This document shows, one piece after another, positions 1 to 4,922 of a DNA stretch of 5,711 bases (position 1 is the stretch's first letter; the number at the start of each line of letters is the position of its first letter). The translations under genes and the position numbers were made by a program. This DNA comes from JBFFXF01 sp041569895 (lineage in GTDB: Bacteria; Planctomycetota; UBA8108; JACQVS01). The stretch spans positions 1-5,711 of the forward strand of contig JBFFXF010000373.1 of NCBI GenBank assembly GCA_041569895.1, read 5' to 3'. The notes under the pieces are model-generated. The model was not told where the DNA came from. It saw only the letters and a program-made list of their open reading frames with translations, and did not search any database.

Positions 1-157
1 CGAGGTCAGACTCCGAGGTCCGAATCAGAGGTCCGACTCCGAGGTCCGAATCAGAGGTCCGACTCAGAGGTCCGAATCAGAGGTCCGAATCAGAGGTCCG
101 AGTCAGAGACCCGAGTCAGAGACCCGAGTCAGAGACCCGAGTCAGACGTTCGAGCGC
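1..157. repeat. 13-bp tandem repeat array, 11 copies plus a decayed copy, each with GANTC
   Basis: Eleven consecutive 13-bp units run from 2 to 144 with consensus GAGGTCCGANTC(A/C); a degenerate twelfth is at 145-157. Two variants are seen: GAGGTCC-type units on the left (2-105) and GAGACCC-type units on the right (106-144, three identical copies). From 15 to 66 units ending GAATCA alternate with units ending GACTC, giving a 26-bp higher-order period. Each of the 11 full units contains the palindrome GANTC, with N reading C,A,C,A,C,A,A,G,G,G,G from left to right. Base 1 matches the last base of a preceding unit, so the array probably continues to the left. Because 13 is not a multiple of 3, the array does not encode a repeated peptide. 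The array is directly visible; its function is unknown. Confidence 0.93.
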
Positions 158-189
158 GGTTTCCGAAGGTGATTCCCCCCATCCGCCTG

Positions 190-216
190 TCTGCGGAATC
201 TGCGTCATCTGCGTTC
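190..216. repeat. 9-bp TCTGCGNNN tandem repeat (3 copies)
   Basis: TCTGCG recurs at 190, 199 and 208, exactly 9 bp apart, with variable triplets between (GAA, TCA, TTC). From general familiarity, similar CTGCG-rich strings such as ATCTGCGTCATCTGCG occur as dispersed intergenic repeats in many bacterial genomes and often give rise to spurious ORFs. Whether this copy belongs to such a dispersed family in this genome cannot be judged from one window. Confidence 0.7.
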
Positions 217-243
217 CCGTCTTCCCGGAGTCGAGCAGTGTTC

Positions 244-273
244 GGGCACGGGCACGGGGTACGGGTACGGCAC
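244..273. repeat. GGGYAC short tandem repeat (about 5 imperfect units)
   Basis: Units read GGGCAC (244), GGGCAC (250), GGGGTAC (256), GGGTAC (263) and GGCAC (269). This is a purine-rich hexamer/heptamer microsatellite in the gene-free region. No function is suggested by the sequence itself. Confidence 0.75.
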
Positions 274-284
274 AGCCGCCCCCT

Positions 285-312
285 ATTCTAATGTGCGCGG
301 CGAAAAGGCCAA
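285..312 (-). promoter_or_regulatory. Possible leftward sigma70-like promoter in the repeat island
   Basis: On the minus strand TTGGCC (312-307) is followed after 16 nt by TAGAAT (290-285), a 4/6 and a 5/6 match to the -35 and -10 consensus. The predicted start, near 278, would send a transcript leftward through the GGGYAC, TCTGCG and 13-bp repeats. It could serve a gene beyond the left edge or a non-coding RNA, or be chance. The TAGAAT stands out locally because the flanks are GC-rich. Confidence 0.25.
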
Positions 313-336
313 GCCGGGCGGGCGTGCTGGCGGGTG

Positions 337-356
337 CCGATACCGGATACCGGATC
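337..356. repeat. CCGGATA heptamer repeat overlapping the ACT gene stop
   Basis: CCGATA (337), CCGGATA (343) and CCGGATC (350) form a short tandem repeat. Its right end overlaps the stop codon of the ACT-domain gene (TCA at 355-357 on the plus strand). The repeat therefore begins immediately 3' of that coding region and may have shaped or truncated its C-terminus. Confidence 0.7.
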
Positions 357-831
357 AGGCGCTGTCGTAGTCCCAGCTGATCTCGTCCTGCCCGATGACG
401 GTCAGTCCGTGGTTCCGGAGGACTCGGATCGCCGTCGGGATGTCCTCGACGTGCAGCGCGAGCACCGGCCGGTGGTCGGCCTGCACGATCAGGGAGTAGA
501 CGTAGTGCACGTTGACCTCGGCGAGCAGCAGCGCCGAGAGGATCTTGCGGATGCCCATCTTCCCCTGCGGCGGCACCTCGACACCGAGCAGCTCGGTCTG
601 GAAGACCGCGAGGCCCTGGTCGCTGAGGGACTTCAGGGCGAGCGACGGCCGGTCGACGACCATGCGGATCACCGCGTGGTCCGCCGAGTCGAGGATCGAG
701 ATGGCGCAGATGTGGATGTTCTTCTCCTCGAGGCGCCGGACGACGCCGAGGAGCTCTCCGATGCGATTTCGCAGAAAGAAAGACAGCTGTTTGATCAGCG
801 GACCTGTCTGGTCGTGGGCGATTTCGAGCAT
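355..831 (-). CDS. Tandem ACT-domain protein, probable amino-acid-binding regulator
   Basis: The 158-residue product consists almost wholly of two ACT-like modules. ACT 1 spans about residues 14-80, with the ligand-turn motif NRIGELLGV at 22-30 (family pattern xxPGxL, Pro replaced by Ile). ACT 2 spans about 84-150, with the strand/helix pattern ILSALLLAEVNVHYVY at 97-112. There is no signal peptide, membrane helix or catalytic domain, so it is probably cytosolic. Stand-alone double-ACT proteins of this size are a known group, and ACT domains usually bind amino acids or other small ligands to control a partner enzyme; the ligand here is unknown. The ATG at 829-831 starts just before the first strand; the preceding sequence has only a weak GGGA-type ribosome site. 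The gene stands alone, divergent from the Ppx/GppA gene, with its stop inside a heptamer repeat. Fold assignment is fairly sure; function is inferred. Confidence 0.87.
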   Translation of the reverse strand: MLEIAHDQTGPLIKQLSFFLRNRIGELLGVVRRLEEKNIHICAISILDSADHAVIRMVVDRPSLALKSLSDQGLAVFQTELLGVEVPPQGKMGIRKILSALLLAEVNVHYVYSLIVQADHRPVLALHVEDIPTAIRVLRNHGLTVIGQDEISWDYDSA

Positions 832-1072
832 GACGGGTTTTCCCGACGCGGGTGCACGTCCCCCCCATCTCTCTTATCGACCTGGACTCTCCCGGGGTGA
901 ATGCACCATACGTCATTTTGACCGCCTTGGGGAACCCCTTTTTGGAGCGCCCCGGCGGCGCGGGCTGGCGGCGGTCGTCGCTTCCGGTAACCGGCCGGGC
1001 CGCGAAACCGAGGGTGACGCCGCCCGGCGATGTCGTACAATGGCGCCGGGTTGACATTGGGTGGTCAGAGCC
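832..1072. other. Divergent intergenic region between the ACT and Ppx/GppA genes
   Basis: This gap separates two divergently transcribed genes. The right part contains a good promoter candidate for the plus-strand gene (1014-1041). For the minus-strand ACT gene only a poor candidate is visible: TTCACC (901-896), 17 nt, GATAAG (878-873), each 4/6 to consensus. GGGGAACCCC at 929-938 is a short palindrome with too small a loop to be a terminator. No small gene with a convincing start and ribosome site was seen. Confidence 0.5.
1014..1041 (+). promoter_or_regulatory. Probable sigma70-type promoter of the Ppx/GppA gene
   Basis: GTGACG (1014-1019) and TACAAT (1036-1041) are separated by 16 nt and match the -35 and -10 consensus at 4/6 and 5/6. 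Transcription would begin near 1048, leaving a leader of about 25 nt before the ATG at 1073 and about 13 nt before the alternative GTG at 1061. The short leader with GGGTGG (1059-1064) as the only ribosome-site candidate fits the ATG start better. Confidence 0.5.
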
Positions 1073-1978
1073 ATGCTCGGCGTCCTCGAACTCGGCACCA
1101 ACTCCCTCAAGCTCCATCGCTCCAAGGGCGACCGCGAACGGTACCAGCCGGTGCGCTCCGAGTGGGAGGTCGGCTTCGACATCTGCTCCACCGGGCGCCT
1201 GGCGACGGACACCATGGCGGAGGCGATCGAGCACGTCGCCAGGCTCCTGACCCGGTGCGAGGTCGAGGAGGTCGACACCATCGTCGGCGTCGCCACCGGC
1301 GTCTTCGGCGAGGTCGAGAACCTCGAGGAGTTCCTGGCGCGCCTGCGGCGGGAGGTCGGCGTCCCGGTGCGCGTGTTGAGCCCCGCCGAGCAGGCCCAGC
1401 TCCTCTACCTCGGATTCGCGGACCGCGTCACGGAGCGTCCCGCGATGGTCTTCGACCTCGGCTGCGGGCGGCTCGAGGTCGTCTACCTCGGAGTCGGGGA
1501 GGGGAGGCGGTACCTGCACGATTCGCTCCCGCTGGGCGTCATCCGGCTGCACCAGGTCGCGTCGCTGCTCTCCGGAGTGCTCGACGAGGAGTCCGCGCGG
1601 CGCTACATCGAGGTCAAGCTGCGCGACGCAAAGCGCTTCAGCGTCCCGAGCGCTCACGGCACGGGCGGCACCATCCGCGTGCTGGCGCAGGTCGCGCAGA
1701 CACCCGAGCTGACGCGCGAGGTGCTCGAGCGGGTCGAGAGGGAGATCCGCATCAACGGTCCGCCGCAGTTCTTCTCGCCGAGGCGGCAGTCGATCCTCCT
1801 GCCCGGCGTCTTCATCGTGCGCCGTCTGCTGGACCACGTCGACGCGAGTGTCGTGCATCACCACCGCGTCGACCTCGGCGTCGTGCTGCTGGAGCGCCTG
1901 CAGCCGTTCTACCGATCGGTGGGGGCGCGGCTGCGCGAGGTGTTCGTCGACCGCGAGATCGACATCCTCAACTGGTGA
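1073..1978 (+). CDS. Divergent Ppx/GppA-family (ASKHA fold) phosphatase-like protein
   Basis: The 301-residue product follows the exopolyphosphatase/guanosine pentaphosphate phosphatase family along its length: LGTNS at 7-11, an ATxxFxExxN-type segment at 74-83, SPAEQAQL at 103-110, DLGCGRLE at 128-135, SLPLGVIRL at 151-159 and GTGGT at 196-200. Length fits the short single-module members. Several functional positions differ: the leading Asp of DxGTNS is Glu6, the Glu-Glu-Ala motif holding the catalytic Glu reads Glu-Gln-Ala, the phosphate loop normally GGGST reads GCGRL, and the C-terminal GLREG motif is not evident. Fold and ancestry are clear, but phosphatase activity is doubtful and a binding or altered-substrate role is possible. 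The ATG at 1073 is preferred over the in-frame GTG at 1061 because family members begin just before the first strand and GGGTGG lies 8 nt upstream. The 3' end overlaps metF on the opposite strand by 11 bp. Confidence 0.85.
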   Translation: MLGVLELGTNSLKLHRSKGDRERYQPVRSEWEVGFDICSTGRLATDTMAEAIEHVARLLTRCEVEEVDTIVGVATGVFGEVENLEEFLARLRREVGVPVRVLSPAEQAQLLYLGFADRVTERPAMVFDLGCGRLEVVYLGVGEGRRYLHDSLPLGVIRLHQVASLLSGVLDEESARRYIEVKLRDAKRFSVPSAHGTGGTIRVLAQVAQTPELTREVLERVEREIRINGPPQFFSPRRQSILLPGVFIVRRLLDHVDASVVHHHRVDLGVVLLERLQPFYRSVGARLREVFVDREIDILNW

Positions 1979-2846
1979 GTCCGAGCTCTCCCGCGATGCG
2001 CTGCATGTGGCTCGAGCGGTTGAGCACGTAGAAGTGCACGCCCGGCACGCCGCGCTCGAGGAGGTCCCGCACCTGCTCGACCGCCTGCCGCACGCCGACG
2101 TCGAGCGATGCCGCCGCGTCGTCGCCGGCGGCGTCGAGCCGTTCCTGCAGATCGGCGGGGATCGCCGCGCCGCACATGCTGGTGATGCGCCTGATCTGCT
2201 TCGCTGACACGATCGGCAGGATCCCCGGAACGATCGGACACGAGATGCCCGCGTCCCGCGCGCGCGCCACGAAATCGAAGTAGGAGGAGTTGTCGTAGAA
2301 GAGCTGGGTGATCACCAGGTCGGCGCCGGCGTCCACCTTCTCCTTCAGAAAGCGGATGTCGGTGTCGATGTCGGGGGCCTCGATGTGCTTCTCCGGATAG
2401 CCTGCCACGGCGATGCCGAAGCGGTCGCGGCCCGCCACGTGACGCACGAGCTCGATCGCGTGGCAGTACCCTCCCTCCACCGGAACGAAGCGCTTCTCTC
2501 CGCGCGGCGGATCGCCGCGCAGCGCGACGATGTTCTCGATGCCGCACGACTCGATGCGATCGAGGATCGAATCGATCGCCTCCGCCGTCGATCCGACGCA
2601 GGTCAGGTGACAGGCGGTGTGGACGCCGTATCGCTCCTTGATGTCGCTGGCGATCTCGATGGTGCTGTCACGCGTCGTCCCCATCGCTCCGTAGGTCACG
2701 GTGATGAAGTCGGGGCCGAGCTCCACCAGCTCCGGCAGGATCTTCGCGAAGCTCGCGTGCGCGCTCTCCGTCTTCGGAGGGAAGACCTCGAAGGAGACGA
2801 TCGGCCGCCCCCCGTCCCGCGATTCGTACCTCTCGCCGAATCTCAT
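1968..2846 (-). CDS. metF: 5,10-methylenetetrahydrofolate reductase (MetF)
   Basis: The 292-residue product matches the flavin-dependent MetF family end to end (E. coli MetF is 296 residues). It reduces 5,10-methylene-THF to 5-methyl-THF in the cytosol, supplying the methyl group for methionine synthesis or, in some lineages, taking part in the Wood-Ljungdahl pathway. Visible motifs, in order, are FEVFPPKT (19-26, Glu20 as the conserved catalytic Glu), TVTYGA (49-54), HLTC (80-83), LRGDPP (109-114, Asp112 at the folate/FAD-interacting Asp), GYPEKH, TQLFYD and PIVPGILPI. It is a TIM-barrel catalytic domain only, with no C-terminal regulatory domain. The ATG at 2844-2846 has GAGGAG (2855-2850) 3 nt upstream and overlaps the TGA of the preceding gene as ATGA, indicating translational coupling. 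All residues expected for activity appear present. Confidence 0.97.
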   Translation of the reverse strand: MRFGERYESRDGGRPIVSFEVFPPKTESAHASFAKILPELVELGPDFITVTYGAMGTTRDSTIEIASDIKERYGVHTACHLTCVGSTAEAIDSILDRIESCGIENIVALRGDPPRGEKRFVPVEGGYCHAIELVRHVAGRDRFGIAVAGYPEKHIEAPDIDTDIRFLKEKVDAGADLVITQLFYDNSSYFDFVARARDAGISCPIVPGILPIVSAKQIRRITSMCGAAIPADLQERLDAAGDDAAASLDVGVRQAVEQVRDLLERGVPGVHFYVLNRSSHMQRIAGELGLTS

Positions 2847-3691
2847 TCGCTCCTCGACCTCGCTTCCGGCTGCGCGGCCGGCGAGGGTCTCGCGAAGGCG
2901 CAGTCGGGGTGTTTCCTCGAACGGATCGCCTCGATCCGGGAGAAGTGTCGCATGATCGCGGCGCGCACGCCACTCCTCGCCGCGGCGGGAAGCGAGACGA
3001 TCCACCGGTCGACGTCGATCCGCAGGGTGTCGTACGGAGCGCCTGCCTCGGCGGCGTCGTGCCTGGCAGTGAAGTCGAGAAGCGTGAGGACGGCGCGCTC
3101 GCCGGCGATCTCCTCGAGCTCCTTCATCATCTCGAACGCCCGGGCGTAGAGCGGATCGCCGTCGCGGGCGAAGTGATCCTTCCACGGCCTCCAGTCGAGG
3201 CCCAGCTCGGCGAAGATCTTCTCGCTCACGAGCGTGATCAGCCCCTCGAAGTAGACGTCTCGCAGGCGTGGCTCGAGGAGGTGGAGCGCCTCGTGGACGA
3301 GCTGGCCCTCGAAGGCCGGGTCACCCGGCGGGACGCTCAGGTAGATCGTGAAGGCGCCGCGCCCGAGGTCGTTGATCTCGGTGAGCCGGAAGCCCCGCCG
3401 CAACGCGGACCGTCCGGGGCGCGGGTGGCTGAGCCGCAGCGCGACGTCGCGGACCGGCGTCCGGGGGCTCCCGAGGCGGGGTCGCGCGGCGCGGAGGGCG
3501 CGGCCGAGGAGCGCCCGGGCCGCCGGGTCCTCGATCGCCGGGTAGGCGCGCCTCCAGCGCTTCGAGAGCGCCGGACGGCGGCCCGGAGGTTTTTTCGTTG
3601 ACTTTTTGTCGTCCACGTGGTGCCGCGGGGGACCCGCACCGGGGCCGCCCGAGATCGCCAGCGTCACCACGAGGAGGAGGGATGCGTTCAT
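2843..3691 (-). CDS. Secreted HExxH metallopeptidase-like protein of unknown family
   Basis: The 282-residue product begins with a short hydrophobic segment (LLLVVTLAI at 5-13) followed by a Gly/Pro stretch, suggesting a signal peptide with a weak n-region. A Lys/Arg-rich linker follows. The key feature is HEALH at 133-137, a zincin HExxH motif in a helical context, with Glu149 (FEGL) 11 residues after the second His as a possible third zinc ligand. The rest is mainly helical, including an Asp/Arg/Trp segment (DVDRW) near 226-230. I do not recognise a named family; peptidase activity is inferred from the motif. The ATG at 3689-3691 is chosen because it leads directly into the hydrophobic segment; a GTG at 3748 would add 19 atypical residues. 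Neither has a good ribosome site, so the start is uncertain. Its TGA overlaps the metF ATG (ATGA), so the two are probably co-transcribed although no functional link is evident. Confidence 0.75.
   Translation of the reverse strand: MNASLLLVVTLAISGGPGAGPPRHHVDDKKSTKKPPGRRPALSKRWRRAYPAIEDPAARALLGRALRAARPRLGSPRTPVRDVALRLSHPRPGRSALRRGFRLTEINDLGRGAFTIYLSVPPGDPAFEGQLVHEALHLLEPRLRDVYFEGLITLVSEKIFAELGLDWRPWKDHFARDGDPLYARAFEMMKELEEIAGERAVLTLLDFTARHDAAEAGAPYDTLRIDVDRWIVSLPAAARSGVRAAIMRHFSRIEAIRSRKHPDCAFARPSPAAQPEARSRSE
2850..2855 (-). promoter_or_regulatory. Shine-Dalgarno of metF inside the upstream gene
   Basis: On the minus strand GAGGAG lies 3 nt before the metF ATG and within the last codons of the preceding coding region. 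It supports the 2846 start over longer in-frame extensions up to 3185, which would read through the other gene in a wrong frame, and supports re-initiation at the ATGA junction. Confidence 0.8.
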
Positions 3692-3725
3692 GCCGTCGGC
3701 AGCTATAAGTGAAGGTCCCGTCCAA

Positions 3726-3738
3726 TCTTGGACCAAGA
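3726..3738. promoter_or_regulatory. 13-bp palindrome, candidate operator
   Basis: TCTTGGACCAAGA has perfect 6-bp arms (TCTTGG/CCAAGA) around a single central base. It lies 35 bp upstream of the minus-strand metallopeptidase-like start and about 214 bp upstream of the plus-strand J-like gene. Odd-length symmetric sites in divergent promoters are typical of dimeric repressors. No second copy is seen in the gap, so this is only a candidate. Confidence 0.35.
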
Positions 3739-3940
3739 CATGGACCACGAAGATGGGCGGAAATCAAGGAAAATTCTTCTGTTTTTTTCAAGTTGGTGGT
3801 AAGCTCCCCCTACACCACGTCGGAGGTGTTCGGTTCGGACCGCCGGCCCCATCGATCGCGCGCACCGGCGGAGTCCTCCACGTCGACCCACCACTCGAGA
3901 GCCGGGCAGCGGGCTGCGCAACTCACCGCCCGGCGCGAAG

Positions 3941-3945
3941 AGGAG
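3941..3945 (+). promoter_or_regulatory. Shine-Dalgarno that decides a TTG start
   Basis: AGGAG, within GAAGAGGAGCGAAGC, lies 6 nt before the TTG at 3952. It is the only strong ribosome site upstream of the Lys-rich coding region and is the main reason for choosing a TTG start over upstream in-frame codons. Confidence 0.7.
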
Positions 3946-3951
3946 CGAAGC

Positions 3952-4737
3952 TTGGTTTCGAAGAAGGTGTCCAGAAGCGAAGGCCGGAAGACCGGCAAGA
4001 AGAAGGCGGCCGGGACCTCGCGATCGGCGAAGAAAGCCACCAGGAAGACATCGACGAAGACGTCCAAGAAGAGCTCGGCGCGAACCGCCGCGCGGAAGAC
4101 CGCCGCTGGCCGCACCGTCACCAGCGCCTCGAGAACGGTGACGGTCCGGACTCCCACGAAGCGGAAGAACTCTCGCGCCATCCAGAACCTCCTGGTGATG
4201 TCGGCGGCCGAGATCGAGGAGCATTTCGAGCGCGTCAGTGACGACGAGATCGTCAAGCTCTTCGAGCAGAGCTATCCGTCCGACCTGGTGAACCTTCTCC
4301 TCGGGCTGAAGAAGTCGACCTGCCGGCGCATCTTCGAGGTCGTCACCGAGCACCGCAAGAAGGCGTTTCTCGACACCATCACGCTTTACTTTTACAACGA
4401 TTATCTCACCAATCCCTTCCCCCTCGAGCTCGACAGCCAGGAGGGCGGCCACGCGATGCCGAACTACTACGCCATCGTCGGCATGGCGCGCGACGCCACC
4501 GAGGACGAGATCGAAATGGCCTCGAGGCTGCTCACCAGGGCGTTTCACCCGAACTCCTTCCCGCCCGGCGACCGCAAGATGGGCGACGTGCGCGGACGGG
4601 AGATCAAGGCGGCGTTCGATCGCCTGAAGTCGCCGCAGCGGCGCCAGGAGGTGAATCGCCTGCTGCCGAGCATCAACTACTACTATCCGAAGCGCTCCGA
4701 GTCCTGGCTCGAGATGGTGCAGCGCTTCGCCCCCTGA
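3952..4737 (+). CDS. Histone H1-like tail fused to a J-like (HPN) domain
   Basis: The 261-residue product has three parts. Residues 2-75 form a basic Lys/Arg/Ser/Thr/Ala tail with KK, RK and AARK repeats like bacterial histone H1-like tails, probably disordered and nucleic-acid binding. Residues 76-160 form a helical segment with alternating acidic and hydrophobic residues (EIEEHFERVSDDEIVKLFEQ at 87-106), vaguely reminiscent of the helical repeats of FliG/MgtE N-terminal domains. Residues 171-237 resemble a J domain: NYYAIVGMARDATEDEI matches DnaJ helix I, then a basic helix II and a helix III ending KSPQRRQEVNR. The HPD loop that stimulates DnaK reads His199-Pro200-Asn201, so classic co-chaperone activity is doubtful. 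A TTG start with AGGAG 6 nt upstream is chosen; the open frame extends to 3709 without protein-like content. No signal peptide is present. A role in DNA or RNA binding is inference. Confidence 0.8.
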   Translation: MVSKKVSRSEGRKTGKKKAAGTSRSAKKATRKTSTKTSKKSSARTAARKTAAGRTVTSASRTVTVRTPTKRKNSRAIQNLLVMSAAEIEEHFERVSDDEIVKLFEQSYPSDLVNLLLGLKKSTCRRIFEVVTEHRKKAFLDTITLYFYNDYLTNPFPLELDSQEGGHAMPNYYAIVGMARDATEDEIEMASRLLTRAFHPNSFPPGDRKMGDVRGREIKAAFDRLKSPQRRQEVNRLLPSINYYYPKRSESWLEMVQRFAP

Positions 4738-4922
4738 GCGTCCCTCCGTTTCCGCGCTTTTTCGAGAAACCTCGCTCGCCGCCGACGGTTTGTTTCAGTA
4801 TCGTGACTGGAGACCCCCGACGGCGATGGAGCGGGGGCCCCGACGTCGCGACCGGATGGGGGCAGCGGAGCCGGTGGGCAGGGTCGCGGGCAGAGCAGCG
4901 GTTCAGGCAAGGAGGTGCCGTC
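4738..4922. other. Intergenic leader before the secreted-protein gene
   Basis: This 185-bp gap separates two plus-strand genes. Just after the stop, GCG...CGC followed by TTTTT (about 4739-4762) offers only a 3-bp stem and is not a convincing terminator. The strand is GC-rich with a slightly AT-richer pocket at 4790-4803 that might hold a promoter, but no acceptable box pair was found. It ends with a strong Shine-Dalgarno. Confidence 0.5.
4909..4917 (+). promoter_or_regulatory. Near-perfect Shine-Dalgarno
   Basis: AAGGAGGTG is fully complementary to the 16S rRNA 3' end and sits 5 nt before the ATG at 4923. It fixes the start of the partial gene and suggests efficient translation. Confidence 0.9.

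Larger units (their letters stand above)
158..354. other. Non-coding intergenic stretch with mixed short repeats
   Basis: No convincing gene was found in either strand between the 13-bp array and the ACT-domain gene. The open frames crossing it translate to low-complexity Arg/Ala/Gly/Asp-rich sequence without recognisable motifs, or are shadows of the neighbouring gene. It holds three short tandem repeats and a possible leftward promoter, listed separately. No convincing terminator hairpin with a U tract was found downstream of the ACT gene stop. Confidence 0.7.
3692..3951. other. Divergent intergenic region between the metallopeptidase-like and J-like genes
   Basis: This 260-bp gap separates divergent genes. 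It includes a conspicuous AT-rich patch (about 3771-3793, with a run of seven T) in otherwise GC-rich DNA and the palindrome listed at 3726-3738. The AT-rich patch is a likely promoter or UP-like zone, but no pair of -35/-10 boxes with good spacing stood out for either direction. An open plus-strand frame crosses the region and joins the downstream gene, but its translation shows no protein-like pattern before the Lys-rich tail. Confidence 0.5.

Noticed and set aside
1..157. CRISPR array
   Set aside because: Units are 13 bp and directly abutting, with no spacers.
313..340. Terminator hairpin downstream of the ACT gene
   Set aside because: The G-rich/C-rich segment is not self-complementary; GGCTTGGCC gives only a 3-bp stem before TTTT.
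334..900. Plus-strand open frame opposite the ACT gene
   Set aside because: Antisense shadow of a gene with clear ACT-domain conservation; the translation is Asp/Arg/Val-rich with no recognisable pattern.
929..945. GGGGAACCCC followed by a T run as a terminator
   Set aside because: The palindrome leaves only a 2-nt loop, and the site lies between divergent genes where no transcript needs to end.
1051..1056. Perfect TTGACA -35 box
   Set aside because: The matching -10 would fall inside the coding region just after the ATG, where the sequence is GC-rich; the GTGACG/TACAAT pair upstream is better placed.
116..1864. Very long minus-strand open frame (582 codons)
   Set aside because: It runs antisense to most of the Ppx/GppA-like gene, across the ACT gene in another frame and into the repeat island. 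Its product is Arg/Pro/Asp/Ala-rich without motifs, as expected from GC-rich DNA with few stop codons.
2909..3601. Plus-strand open frame opposite the metallopeptidase-like gene
   Set aside because: Translation is Arg/Glu/Gly-rich shadow sequence; the opposite strand has HExxH, a hydrophobic N-terminus and an ATGA junction with metF.
3709..3951. N-terminal extension of the J-like gene to an upstream ATG
   Set aside because: The 81 extra residues show no protein-like pattern, the ATG at 3709 lacks a good ribosome site, and a strong AGGAG precedes the TTG at 3952.
4738..4763. Rho-independent terminator after the J-like gene
   Set aside because: Only a 3-bp GCG/CGC stem precedes the T run; too weak to call.
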